DNA of 64,000 bases. Origin: Ischnura elegans (taxonomy: Eukaryota; Arthropoda; Insecta; Odonata; Coenagrionidae). Within the stretch, counting starts at the first letter, position 1, and each line of letters opens with the position of its first letter. Under the pieces are notes generated by a model. That model was not told the DNA's origin. It did not search any database and saw only the letters and a list, made by a program, of their open reading frames with translations. A program made the translations under genes and the position numbers. The DNA is taken from NCBI RefSeq assembly GCF_921293095.1, contig NC_060251.1, positions 95,590,566-95,654,565 of the forward strand, written 5' to 3'. Below are positions 24,001 to 33,602 of the stretch, piece after piece.

Positions 24001-24477
24001 TTTAATGGCTTCTGCGCAGGTTTCATTCCACCATGGCACAGCATTTCTTGGAAGGATGCTTTGAGATCGTGGTATGCTAATTTCGGCGGCTTGAATGATG
24101 CTGGATGTCAAAAGATTTACGTTTGTTACACAGTCGTTGTTTTTATCCCACACGTAGTTAAAATTTGAGTTAAAAAGATGCCAATCAGCTTTCCGGACAA
24201 TCCAACAGCCTGGTCTAATAAAATCGGGGTTTAAATTTTGCTCCCTTTTGATTAAAAGGGGAAAGTGATCGCTCCCACTAAGATCCTTATGCACAGAGAG
24301 TTTGAGTTTATTGACCAAACTAGTCGATACAATACCCAAGTCAATGGAGGAAGAATCGCCGCTATAAGAGTTAAAACGGGTTTTCTCGCCGTTATTGAGC
24401 AAAATTAGGTTAAAATCACTAATAAAACTTGATAAAATACGTCCCCTACGGTTGCACTGTTCCGGGGTGCTTCCCCA
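21061..24477 (-). mobile_element. I-clade non-LTR retrotransposon copy B, 5'-truncated
   Basis: A 3417-bp insertion flanked by a perfect 12-bp TSD, ATTTAGCATCAA (21049-21060 and 24478-24489). The 3' end is on the left with GTA repeats. The 5' end is truncated inside the endonuclease domain at the WGSTP motif. It is nearly identical to copy C in shared parts, so insertion was recent. Confidence 0.92.
21193..24477 (-). CDS. I-clade ORF2, copy B: partial endonuclease, RT, RNase H
   Basis: Open for nearly 1095 codons without a stop or frameshift, but lacking the ORF2 start and the first part of the APE endonuclease. What remains: the endonuclease C-terminal GSDHFP motif; RT with RPISLTSCLCKL, FFDLEKAYDRVW, GVPQGS and FVDD; RNase H with YTDGSK, TAELYAI, CTDSRSS and the WVPGHEGIAGNEIAD motif; and a C-terminal Cys/His cluster (CGDCKCP, RHIMLDC). 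The encoded enzyme reverse-transcribes element RNA at a nicked target. The apparent start codons at the right edge are created by flanking sequence. It serves as the best local reference for the family. Confidence 0.9.
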   Translation of the reverse strand, partial: WGSTPEQCNRRGRILSSFISDFNLILLNNGEKTRFNSYSGDSSSIDLGIVSTSLVNKLKLSVHKDLSGSDHFPLLIKREQNLNPDFIRPGCWIVRKADWHLFNSNFNYVWDKNNDCVTNVNLLTSSIIQAAEISIPRSQSILPRNAVPWWNETCAEAIKKRKKALRIFNKYPTANNLSAFRRLRAKARQVIKDAKRISWMNFVSGVNHRTPLAQVWRKVRSISGSSQHLGISFLEVEGKVITSPAAIGNVFAQLLAKVSSDECYEPSFAILKKRLENVPISFMEPKTTADYNMPFTIWELKSAIHDSHDTSPGPDEIHNAFLRNLSESALLEILETFNQLWANGDFPPSWRESVIVPIPKHGKDRADPNSYRPISLTSCLCKLMERMVNRRLIWWLERRKLLSRIQCGFRRNRSTMDHLVRIENFIQEAFLLRQHVVGVFFDLEKAYDRVWRRKILRVLREWGFRGCLPIFIQNFLTNRVFKVRTGQLLSNFYPLDNGVPQGSVLSVTLFAIAINDIAHCIKEPVLGSLFVDDLAIFCRSSRVVNASRMAQLTINKLHKWTQNNGFLFSLEKTKCVHFSRTRGVHVNPTLHLAGRNLPFVESVRFLGMTLDHKLNWKEHINSVKVNCLKSLNILKFLSHASWGADRTTLILLYRTLVRSKLDYGSFVYASARETYLKALNSVHNAGLRLCTGAFRISPIPSIYTDAGEPPLCYRRTWLLCSYVSKILAMTSHPCYSLLFKPRFINVFNRRTKATRPVSVRFNDFIRGCEFTLPEVYPVSFSEHPPWITPTPVVNILSRSRPKSSTTPSEYQRLFAMFRWNHPNLTPVYTDGSKDNSACACAVFSPIHGNIRAKLHPMCSVYTAELYAIRTALEALGDHGGSFVICTDSRSSLQAISGFSPVHPIVQEIHSLLLTLSRKGLNIHFLWVPGHEGIAGNEIADAMAKEALNNEVLVSTLVPHEDLRASLRNVVFGKWRESWRILNNNKLRGIKDMVAAWPSSARSNRREEVVLTRLRIGHSPLTHAYLFTEEKEPPQCGDCKCPLSIRHIMLDCVKYREARRRNNLGGDLKTLLGDHPTNLICTFRFLREINIFNKV

Positions 24478-24554
24478 ATTTAGCATCAATTTTAAGCCAG
24501 TTTTTCCTCAGCAAGTGTCACTACAGAAATGGTAACCAGTTTTCCTCTTATATA

Positions 24555-24800
24555 GCAGGTGTGTCACTACACGTTTTCAGCAGGTGTGATGTGACAACTT
24601 TACAGCAGGTTTGATTTGACAAGTTTGTAGCAGGTGTGATGCGACAAGTTTGTAGCAGGTGTGATGCGACAAGTTTGCTGCAGGTTTGATGCGACAAGTT
24701 TGCTGCAGGTTTGATGCGACAAGTTTGCTTGTCATGACAAGCTTGCTGCAAACTTGCAACTTTGTCGCGACAAGCTTGTGGCAAGCTTGCAGCAAGTTTA
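24555..24800. repeat. 25-bp minisatellite with terminal palindromes
   Basis: About seven degenerate tandem units of the type GACAAGTTTGTAGCAGGTGT + GATGC. They are followed from 24720 by an inverted stretch of the same words (AAGCTTGCTGC, GCAAGCTTGC). It lies about 70 bp beyond the 5' end of copy B. Confidence 0.75.
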
Positions 24801-25421
24801 GAATGCTATCTGGGCTATCGTTGGAAGTGCGTAAATTATTTTCATGTTATTGTTTGGTGGAGTCAAGGTGTCAATTAAGCCTTGCTTGCCAATTATTCAA
24901 GTAAATAATAACTTAATCGTGAATAAATTAAGCACAGCCGTGGTAACATTTAAAGAAATATAAAATAATTCTACCGGTTAGAGTAGCATTTATTAATCGC
25001 TCTTTTTTATTAGAAGGCTTATATTACTGATCGCAGCGAGAGAAAAGTCATTGCTTGCTAGCTAAAAAGTTGGGCAATTCGTCAAATTTTATCTATTCAA
25101 GACTCCTATTTGGTAAATCAATTCTTATTAATTCCTGTAAGTCATAATTCCCAATTATTTATAGTTAGAGAAATATTTTTGTCATTGGTGTCCCTACACA
25201 CACCTTAGTTTTCTCAAGGTTAAAAATTAAAGACATGAGGGGTAGAATAGATAAGTAGGGAAGACTAGAGAATCAAAAATGCTATAAAATAAATTAATAG
25301 TCATCCAAAATATCATGTAATGGGAAGTGAGGGACTACATTTTTATATGAGCGTAAAGATGTAAAATATTTAATTTGATTGTTGTACTGAGACCTAAATA
25401 ATGAATTTAATTACTTTTACA
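24801..25421. other. AT-rich region, no gene recognised
   Basis: Nothing coding recognised. Confidence 0.5.
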
Positions 25422-25538
25422 GGTGTGTGTGAAGAGAATTTTGCTCCTCATGGCATAATTCGTGAATTAGAGAAGTATGACGAGAGGACAGCGAGATTAC
25501 TTTCCACACCATTGAAATGGTCACGACCACGGACTTAG
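25422..25538 (+). CDS. Possible terminal exon of an unidentified gene
   Basis: A pyrimidine-rich acceptor (TTTTACAG) is followed by an open 38-codon stretch containing CEENFAPHGIIRELEKYDE and ending in TAG. It resembles a last exon in composition (charged, no repeats), but I found no matching upstream exon and recognise no family. Confidence 0.25.
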   Translation, partial: GVCEENFAPHGIIRELEKYDERTARLLSTPLKWSRPRT

Positions 25539-25763
25539 AATAATCAGGACTGGGCGCTTGAGACTTCATCTGTCGTCGCTATTGCCGCTGAGGAGAAACT
25601 ATTCGCGTAGGTGGCAGCACTATTGATCGCCCTAAACATCTTAGGAGCTACATGGTGATTGTATGGGAGTATACGGAAGTGACCTTTATTAAGTGTACTT
25701 TCGGATATAGTAGCGAGTTTAGAACGATCAATTTTACTTAGATTCTTGGAGAATTGTATAAAG

Positions 25764-26003
25764 ATGCCAGGACATCGATGCAATGCTCCGGGATGCACGT
25801 CTGGTTACGACAGTAATCCGGAGAAGGTGCGATTTTTTTTAGTACCCCGGGACATGTTGATGCTGAAGAAGTGGGCTGATGCTATTCCCAGAAAAGATTT
25901 TATCGTCAAACCGGGACATAGGGTTTGCCAAAAACATTTCTTGGCGGATGAAATTATTTGGAAGAAGCCCCTATATGACCGAAATGGGGGAAAAATATGT
26001 GAG
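25764..26003 (+). CDS. Isolated THAP-domain exon
   Basis: The ATG at 25764 opens an 80-codon exon (MPGHRCNAPGCTSGYDSNPE...) with the full C2CH signature: C-X4-C at the start, a Trp in KKWADAIPR, and C-X2-H in HRVCQKHF. A donor GAG followed by GTACGT is at 26004. The sequence type matches THAP domains of P-element-like transposases (THAP9 group). No downstream exon was found on this strand before 28 kb; a MITE and an RT fragment lie there instead. Probably the surviving first exon of another P-like element, or a small THAP gene. Confidence 0.7.
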
Positions 26004-26096
26004 GTACGTACCGTTAGCGTTATTCCGTAGCAAGTATTCGTTTGCTTAACATTTATTATGACTATGTTAAAGCTGAGCGGAATAAAGGCCCTTTAA

Positions 26097-26477
26097 CCCC
26101 TTAACGTCCAAGGGACATACGTCCCAAATTTTTTAAATTCTCTCAAATCCAATTGATACGGTCTATTATTGTATGGATTGGAATTATTGAAGAATAGGAT
26201 CTTGGCTTCAAGTTTTATATTATTTTTTTGAGATCCTTTAGATATTGCACTTTTCACATTGTTATAAACTTTCACTTGAAATGCTGTTTTAGAAACGGAA
26301 ATTTGATATTTTATAAAAAATTAATGATGAGATGAACTGGAAAAGGACTTTCGGTTTATCCTTTATATGTATCTGGTCTGTGGAACTACAGCCAAAAACT
26401 TCGCATTTGTGCTTTAGTTTTGACAAAATTAGTGTTTTTATGCAATGGGACATATATGTCCCTATGGACCATAAGGG
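26097..26477. mobile_element. Short piggyBac-like MITE
   Basis: Left end 26097-26125 (CCCCTTAACGTCCAAGGGAC and on) follows a TTAA. The right end 26447-26477 is its imperfect reverse complement, ending CCATAAGGG. About 380 bp, noncoding. TTAA on the right is not preserved. Confidence 0.45.
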
Positions 26478-26734
26478 AGCGAGACTTGGTATTCTTTCAT
26501 GAAAACTAGTATATAGTAACTGAATTGCTAACGATGTTAGCACCCCCTGAACGGTAACTGAGGTTGAACACAATGCTCCACATATGGAGAAGGGTTTTAA
26601 TTTTTGATTTTTTACTGTTCTGGATATGGAAACTTGTTTGCTGTGTCCCAAATAAGAAGTATTGTTTTCAAGTATTTCGACTGTCGCTGGTATGTATTAT
26701 TATAAACTCCTCTCGGCATCATATTCGCTGGCAG

Positions 26735-26774
<40 letters not shown>

Positions 26775-26798
26775 ATCTACATCTACATCTACATAATA
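26735..26798. repeat. (TA)n plus (ATCTAC)n microsatellite
   Basis: Tandem TA and ATCTAC units form the 3' tail of the minus-strand RT element described next. Confidence 0.8.
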
Positions 26799-27900
26799 CC
26801 CCGCAAGCCGCCTAAAAGGCGTGTGGCAGGGGGTGTTAGGACACCAGCCGTTTACAGCAAAAAATAAAATAAAATAAAGTGCTCAAACGAAGTTGGGACT
26901 AGCGTTTATTAAAGTCCTTTATGGTTCGGGGGAAAAACGATTTCGCGTATCTATCCGTTCGGCAAAACATCTCTCTTAATTTATCACTTCTATCGGACCT
27001 GGAAATATAGTGTGGCTCTAATATTATGTTCTCTGTGTCGCTCTTAAAGATATCCATTCTCAATTGTTCAAGCAATCTAAGCCTAGCGCGCAGCCTCCGA
27101 GTCTCCAACGGCTCCCAGCCTAATTCGCTTAACATCTGGGTAACACTGTCTGTACGCCCGTAGCAGTTTTTGACGAAACGCGCAGCCTTCCTTTGAATTT
27201 TATTCAGTTCGCGGATTAAGTCTTTCTGCACCGGATCCCATATGCTCGCTGCATATTCAAGGTGCGGTCGGACGAGAGCGAAATAGCACCTTTCCTTTAC
27301 TTTCTCATCCGAAAATCTTCCCACAATACGTTTGACGAAACCTAATTTCTTCAGTGCTGTGCCGCAAATATTCTTTATATGTGTTCCCCACGTGAGGTTC
27401 GAGGTTATCGTAACTCCCAGGTACTTCACTTCGTCTGTTGCCTTTACATTAATGCCATCCACTGCATAAACATGGTTAGAGTTGGACGAATTCCGCAAGA
27501 AATGTACCGCCATGCATTTGCTCAGATTGAGTTTGAGTCCCCACTCTTGGCTCCACAAATGAACGTTGTTTAAGTCAGATGATAGAATTTCATAGTCAGA
27601 GTGATCACTAATTTCGCGATAGATGACAGCGTCGTCAGCAAATAAACGTATTTTACTTCTAATGCGGGAGCAGAGATCATTAATGTATATAATGAACAAC
27701 AGGGGGCCGATTACGCTTCCTTGTGGAACACCTGATGTAACGTTTACAACATCGGAGCTAAGTCCGTCAAGAACAACTTTTTGTTTACGATCTCTGAGAA
27801 AGTCGCGTATCCAGTTTAAAACTGTCTCGTTTAATCCGCATGACTGTAATTTGTATAAAAGTTTGTTGTGAGGTACAGTGTCGAAAGCTTTCTTAGGTAT
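26773..27900 (-). mobile_element. CR1/L2-like non-LTR retrotransposon 3' fragment
   Basis: The last third of an RT ORF, a 3'UTR of about 120 bp with a GC-rich hairpin-like stretch (CACGCCTTTTAGGCGGC), and a GTAGAT microsatellite tail, a common ending of CR1/L2-type elements in arthropods. 5' truncation is at about 27900. Confidence 0.75.
26899..27900 (-). CDS. RT C-terminal part, CR1/L2-like
   Basis: Open from the truncation at 27900 to a stop at 26899. In order: KKAFDTVPHNKL (catalytic motif A Asp), SGVPQGSVIGPLLFIIYIND (motif B), LFADDAVIY (motif C), KYLGVTI and LVRPHLEYAASIWDP, then the basic C-terminal domain. No RNase H. There are no internal stops, so the insertion may be fairly young, though the endonuclease and first half of RT are absent. 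Confidence 0.85.
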   Translation of the reverse strand: MPKKAFDTVPHNKLLYKLQSCGLNETVLNWIRDFLRDRKQKVVLDGLSSDVVNVTSGVPQGSVIGPLLFIIYINDLCSRIRSKIRLFADDAVIYREISDHSDYEILSSDLNNVHLWSQEWGLKLNLSKCMAVHFLRNSSNSNHVYAVDGINVKATDEVKYLGVTITSNLTWGTHIKNICGTALKKLGFVKRIVGRFSDEKVKERCYFALVRPHLEYAASIWDPVQKDLIRELNKIQRKAARFVKNCYGRTDSVTQMLSELGWEPLETRRLRARLRLLEQLRMDIFKSDTENIILEPHYISRSDRSDKLREMFCRTDRYAKSFFPRTIKDFNKR

Positions 27901-28508
27901 TTATTTATATTTCTTATATATATATATCCATGTTTTATTTCATAGCGTAGATAGTATTACTATTAATAAAAGTCTAGACGTTGCCCCTTAGAAAAATAGA
28001 TGTATGCTATACTGACTTGCCGGCGCTGACCCCAACTATCCTCCGTGGTTCAGAACTTCTGCGCCATTCCAACGGGGGTAAAGACCCTCGAGATTGTGGC
28101 TGTGTTCGCCTTCTAGAAGGCATACAGTGAATCTCGTGTTTTTTCTTACTTTGTAAGCGCTATGACGTAGCTTGGGAAAGACACATTCGACCAAATAACG
28201 CATTAGGCCTGGTATAAGGAGCGAGAAATAGAGGGAGGGTAAAAAAAAGTACATTGTAACAGGGGCTTGGGGTTCCTCTGAAGAAAAGGTACACCATACC
28301 GCTTTGCTGGTGCCGAATCCCCCCTTTCTTCTGTGTCAATAGTTCTCCTCCCACTCTAGTGGGACGGTCAAGGTTCTCGACTTTTAGTCTGCCCCCTGCT
28401 GTGTTTTGATGCAGTTCTGTGCATAGAATACCTTCCTACGACGCAAAAGTATCCGCTGGTTGAGTGATTCTCTTCGTGTTGCTGTGGCCTGATACTGAGA
28501 GTAACAAG
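27901..28508 (+). other. Upstream region and 5'UTR of piggyBac gene 2
   Basis: AT-rich at first, then a less AT-rich stretch ending at a strong donor (AACAAG followed by GTGAGT, 28509). Probably holds the promoter and noncoding first exon of the transposase; no TATA box identified with confidence. Confidence 0.35.
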
Positions 28509-28630
28509 GTGAGTAAATATACTTTAAGTATTTATCCCCTTTTGCGAATGTAGTTCATACATTTTACAATAATTGCGGTGCTAATACGCTTGTAGACTGC
28601 TTCGTTGCAGTGGTTAGCCAACTGAATAGA

Positions 28631-29113
28631 ATGCCGATAATTGATCGCTTATTCGCCGTATCTGACAATGCTATCGAGCATATTCTGCTTGCTGATGAGA
28701 GCGATGATGAAGACAATCTTCCGCTTGACGAAGAAGATTTAGGCTTCCTTGGTGAAGATTCTGATATCGTGGGCGTTGAAATAATCATCGAACGCCCAAT
28801 TCCAGAATTATCACTTGCTGGTCCCTCTTCTACGCCGCAACCATTCTCATCTGTGAAATCAAAATTGATACCGACTTCTGTCCCACCTGCTATCATTTCA
28901 ACTTTGCCATCACCTGACGACCCACCTGAAGCAAAACGAAGCAAACGCCATTCAAAAATAATCCCAAGCAAAGACATTAAATTCACCTGGAAGCCACGTA
29001 AATCACATTTCCAAATGAAAAAAATTGATTATGAATATGGAGCGGTAAACCTAGATGTAGACTTGAGTTTAGAACCCAATGCTTATGATGCATTTAGGAA
29101 AGCTTGCGGTTTT
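28631..29113 (+). CDS. piggyBac transposase 2, N-terminal part
   Basis: Begins MPIIDRLFAVSDNAIEHILL after the intron acceptor at 28610. Acidic, low-complexity (DESDDEDNLPLDEEDLG), then a basic linker and the start of the transposase domain. Ends at the TSD GCTTGCGGTTTT. Confidence 0.8.
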
Positions 29114-29243
29114 AGTAGTAGTATTTGGATTTAGGGTGCGTCGACGGCAAGGTCATTTTGCACCACTACTGTGCTATTTAATTACAAAAGTTATGTATAA
29201 AGTAATCCACTGCATCTGATGTCTTCGTTGAAAGTGTACATAA

Positions 29244-32200
29244 TTAGACTTTATTAAAAATGTTTATTTCTCTGAGAAACCGAAATGTACAGATTAAGTT
29301 GGTAGGGTGGTCTCCTAAAAGGGTTTTTAGGTCTCCCCCTAGATTATTTCGTCTTCGCGCTTCGCGGTACTTAACACAATCTAGCATGATGTGTCTAATA
29401 CTTAATGGACATTTACAATCCCCACATTGGGGAGGTTCCTTCTCTTCAGTAAAGAGATACGCATGGGTCAGGGGGCTATGCCCTATCCTCAATCGTGTAA
29501 GTACTACTTCCTCTCTCCGATTACTACGAGCTGAGGAGGGCCACGCTGCTACCATGTCCTTGATGCCACGGAGCTTGTTATTATTTAGAATCCTCCATGA
29601 CTCCCTCCATTTTCCAAATACCACGTTTCTTAGAGATGCTCGTAAGTCCTCGTGGGGAACCAGCGTTGAGACAAGAACTTCGTTATTCAGAGCTTCCTTG
29701 GCCATAGCGTCTGCTATCTCATTCCCGGCTATCCCCTCATGTCCCGGTACCCACAGAAAATGGATATTCAAACCCTTTCTCGAAAGGGTCAGCAGGAGAG
29801 AGTGTATTTCTTGCACGATCGGGTGCACGGGTGAGAAGCCAGAGATGACTTGTAGCGAGCTCCTGGAGTCAGTGCATATGACAAAGGAGCCGCCTTGGTC
29901 ACCTAGGGCTTCTAGAGCTGTCCTTATGGCATAAAGCTCCGCCGTGTACACACTGCACATCGGGTGAAGCTTTGCTCTGATGTTCCCGTGGATAGGGGAG
30001 AACACTGCACATGCACAAGCAGAGTTATCTTTCGAACCGTCAGTGTAAACGGGGGTAAGGTTGGGGTGATTCCATCGGAACATGGCAAACAAACGCTGGT
30101 ACTCCGAGGGAGTTGTGGAAGACTTCGGTCGAGATCGTGAAAGAATATTCACCACCGGAGTGGGAGTGATCCAAGGGGGGTGTTCCGAGAATGAAACAGG
30201 ATACACTTCAGGTAGCGTGAATTCGCATCCGCGAATAAAATCGTTAAAACGAACGCTTACTGGTCTGGTTGCTTTAGTCCTTCGGTTAAAAACATTAATA
30301 AAACGGGGTTTAAAAAGTAAACTATAACATGGGTGACTCGTCATTGCTAAAATTTTGGAAACGTAGCTACAAAGAAGCCAGGTCCTTCGGTAGCATAGAG
30401 GAGGCTCGCCTGCGTCGGTATATATGCTGGGAATCGGGCTGGTCCTAAACGCCCCAGTGCATAGTCGCAGACCTGCGTAGTGCACTGAATTAAGTGCTTT
30501 CAAATACGTCTCGCGAGCGGACGCATACACGAATGAGCCGTAGTCTAATTTCGACCGCACCAGTGTGCGGTAAAGTAAAATTAAGGTGGTGCGGTCTGCT
30601 CCCCAAGATGCGTGGCTTAAAAACTTTAAAATGTTCAAAGACTTCAAACAGTTTACCTTGACAGAATTAATGTGCTCCTTCCAGTTGAGTTTGTGGTCGA
30701 GGGTCATCCCCAGAAAACGGACTGATTCCACAAATGGGAGGTTTCTACCACCTAGATGTAACGTGGGATTTACATGGACGCCCCGAGTGCGTGAAAAGTG
30801 AACGCACTTTGTTTTCTCCAAAGAGAAAAGGAAGCCGTTATTTTGGGTCCATTTGTGAAGTTTATTGATGGTGAGTTGCGCCATACGCGATGCATTCACG
30901 ACCCTAGATGATCTGCAGAAAATCGCGAGATCATCCACAAACAGTGACCCTAACACTGGCTCCTTGATGCAGTGAGCTGTCGTTGATCGCAATAGCGAAC
31001 AACGTCACGCTCAGAACGGAGCCTTGGGGAACTCCGTTGTCAAGAGGGTAAAAATTTGACAACAACTGTCCCGTCCTTACTTTAAAAACACGGTTGGTTA
31101 AAAATTTTTGTATAAAAATGGGCAAACAGCCTCTAAAACCCCACTCGCGTAATACGCGTAGAATCTTACGTCGCCAGACCCGGTCGTAAGCCTTCTCTAA
31201 GTCGAAGAATACACCGACTACGTGTTGGCGGAGAAGGAAGGCTTCTTGGATGAAATTTTCAATTCTAACCAAGTGGTCCATTGTGGAACGGTTCCGTCTG
31301 AATCCGCATTGTATCCTAGAGAGGAGTTTTCGACGCTCCAGCCACCAAATGAGACGTCGATTTACCATTCGCTCCATTAACTTGCACAGGCAGCTGGTGA
31401 GAGAAATCGGCCGGTAAGAATTCGGATCAGCTCGGTCTTTTCCATGTTTTGGGATGGGAACAATGACGGACTCCCGCCAGGACGGAGGAAAATCCCTATT
31501 GGCCCAGAGCTGATTAAAAGTTTCAAGGATTTCCAGCAACGCCGATTCCGATAGATTTCGGAGGAAGGCATTGTGGATCTCGCCGGGTCCTGGGGACGTG
31601 TCGTGGGAGTCATGGATGGCAGATTTCAGCTCCCAAATGGTAAATGGCATATTGTAGTCTGCCGTTGTGTTAGGCTCCATAAAGGATATAGGGACGTTCT
31701 CGAGCCTTTTCTTGAGGATCGCAAAAGAAGGTTCATAGCATTCGTCGCTGCTCACTTTGGCGAGTAATTGGGCGAATACGTTCCCTATCGCAGCTGGAGA
31801 AGTGATAACCTTTCCTTCGACTTCTAGGAAGGATATACCTAGATGCTGGCTGCTACCCGATATGCTCCTCACCTTACGCCATACCTGTGCAAGTGGAGTC
31901 CTGTGGTTGACACCGGAGACAAAATTCATCCAAGAAATCCTCTTTGCGTCCTTTATTACCTGACGCGCTTTCGCTCTTAGTCGCCGAAAAGCGGAGAGAT
32001 TATTTGCTGTAGGATACTTGTTGAAAATTCGGGTGCACCCTCCGGCAGGTAAACGTTGCACACCGTTATCGCCTCGGGAGCGTGCACCGTCACCGCTACC
32101 GCTTGGAACGGTGTGTTAAGATTTATTCGGGAGGTGTAAAGAGACTCCCGGACAAAAACCGAAACTCCACCATGGGCTCGTTGGCCGCTGGTATCGTCCA

Positions 32201-32360
32201 ATCTAAAAGCGTTAAAATGTTTTAAAAATCCCTTGTCCGTGTCCTTAAAACGTGTTTCCTGCAGACATATACAGGACGGGTTAAAATCTCTGATTAAAAT
32301 GTCTAGCTCCTCCTTATGCCGATAAAAACCGTTACAGTTCCACTGTATGATAAAAGCCAT
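29244..32360 (-). pseudogene. I-clade ORF2, copy C (endonuclease deleted)
   Basis: Starts MAFIIQWNCNGFYRHKEEL at 32360. After the VYLPEGAP motif the sequence jumps to IFNKYPTANN, removing most of the APE endonuclease including the GDFNAH region and shifting the frame. RT motifs are present in 32031-30980. A 2-bp deletion (compare copy B near 22930) moves the FVDD motif, RNase H and the Cys/His tail into another frame (about 30970-29244). The protein cannot be made. Confidence 0.9.
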
Positions 32361-32423
32361 TAAAAATTGATAAAAGGTAAATAAATAAATAGATTAATTA
32401 ATTTAAAACTGACAGAGGGAGAG

Positions 32424-33602
32424 TCAACGCTTAATGCGTCTTCTCTCCTTAGCCTTCGCCCGGATGATTTCTGACTCGGAAATATATTCGTCTTCTTCCA
32501 TAGACTCTGGTTGGCTACGCGTAGGCGAACCAGATGGACCCGGGGACTGAGATTTTTCACGCCTGCTTTGCGTGGCCACGGTGGGTGTTGTGGTTGGGTT
32601 CTTCTTTGAAGAGCCCTGACTAGCATCGTTTTTTTCCGGCGGTGTGCCCTTCTTCGTTGCCGGCTTGGTAGCCTTATCCGGCTTGGCTTGCTTTGCATTC
32701 TTAATAGTATGTTCTTCCTTATTTTTCTCTTGCGTGCCTGTATTGTTATTTTTCTCACTATCTACTACGGCAGCATACGAACGGGAGAACGTAGGCGCGA
32801 TGAGTGTTCTGTATTTCTTTCGTGCTTCTTGATATGGCAGCTTTTCCACGGTCTTTATCTCCATTATTTTTTTCTCTTCTCTCATCTTGGGGCAATCTCG
32901 AGAATAAACCGGATGTGATCCCTCGCAATTCACACAGGTTGGTGCAGAGGTGCACGCGTCACCTTCGTGTTTATCTTTGCCATAGCGCGGGCAGGTGGCC
33001 TTGCCCTCACATCTGGTAGCGATGTGGCCGAAACGCTGGCATTGAAAACACCGCATGGGGCTAGGAATGAATGGCCTTACGGAAACAGATTCGTATCCCA
33101 CATAGACCTTGTCAGGAAGTTTGTCACGACAGAAAGTGAGGATGACGGACGTGCTGTTGGTCAGCTCACCGTTCCTCTTTGTCTTTAGACGGCGGCAGTC
33201 TATTACACCCTGAGACGCCATCTCACTCTTTATCTCATCTTCAGAGACGTAGAGTAGGTCGTAATGCGAAATGACTCCCCGACATGTATTGAGTGTTTGG
33301 TGCACCTGGACCTTAACGGGTATTTCGTTAAATTTTGTCATTTTCAATAACTTTTCGCTTTGTGTTTCGTTGCTGGTTTTAATTAACAGTGATCCATCCC
33401 TTAATTTTTTGGCCGATTCTAAGTCACCGGGTATCGCTGCCGACAGAACTCGTCTTATTAGAAAGGGAGATACCTTTGTCAGGGTCTCACCATCATTAGC
33501 ACATCTCATAACAAGGAATTTCCGACATGCGGTAGACTTACTTTCTCCCCCGCCCACTTCCGGACGGGATCTTTTCGTTGGAGGAAGAAAGTTGTTATCC
33601 AT
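32424..33602 (-). CDS. I-clade ORF1 (Gag-like), copy C
   Basis: Open for 392 residues from MDNNFLPPTKRSRPE. I chose this ATG over upstream in-frame ones because it aligns with the copy A start. Order: variable N-terminus; an RNA-recognition-like central region (about residues 40-175, absent from copy A); three zinc knuckles (CFQCQRFGHIATRC; a second one reading CPRYGKDKHEGDAC with Tyr in place of Cys; CVNCEGSHPVYSRDC); then a Lys/Pro/Ser-rich basic tail ending KERRRIKR. Gag-like proteins of this type coat the element RNA. ORF2 begins 63 nt after the stop. Confidence 0.85.
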   Translation of the reverse strand: MDNNFLPPTKRSRPEVGGGESKSTACRKFLVMRCANDGETLTKVSPFLIRRVLSAAIPGDLESAKKLRDGSLLIKTSNETQSEKLLKMTKFNEIPVKVQVHQTLNTCRGVISHYDLLYVSEDEIKSEMASQGVIDCRRLKTKRNGELTNSTSVILTFCRDKLPDKVYVGYESVSVRPFIPSPMRCFQCQRFGHIATRCEGKATCPRYGKDKHEGDACTSAPTCVNCEGSHPVYSRDCPKMREEKKIMEIKTVEKLPYQEARKKYRTLIAPTFSRSYAAVVDSEKNNNTGTQEKNKEEHTIKNAKQAKPDKATKPATKKGTPPEKNDASQGSSKKNPTTTPTVATQSRREKSQSPGPSGSPTRSQPESMEEDEYISESEIIRAKAKERRRIKR

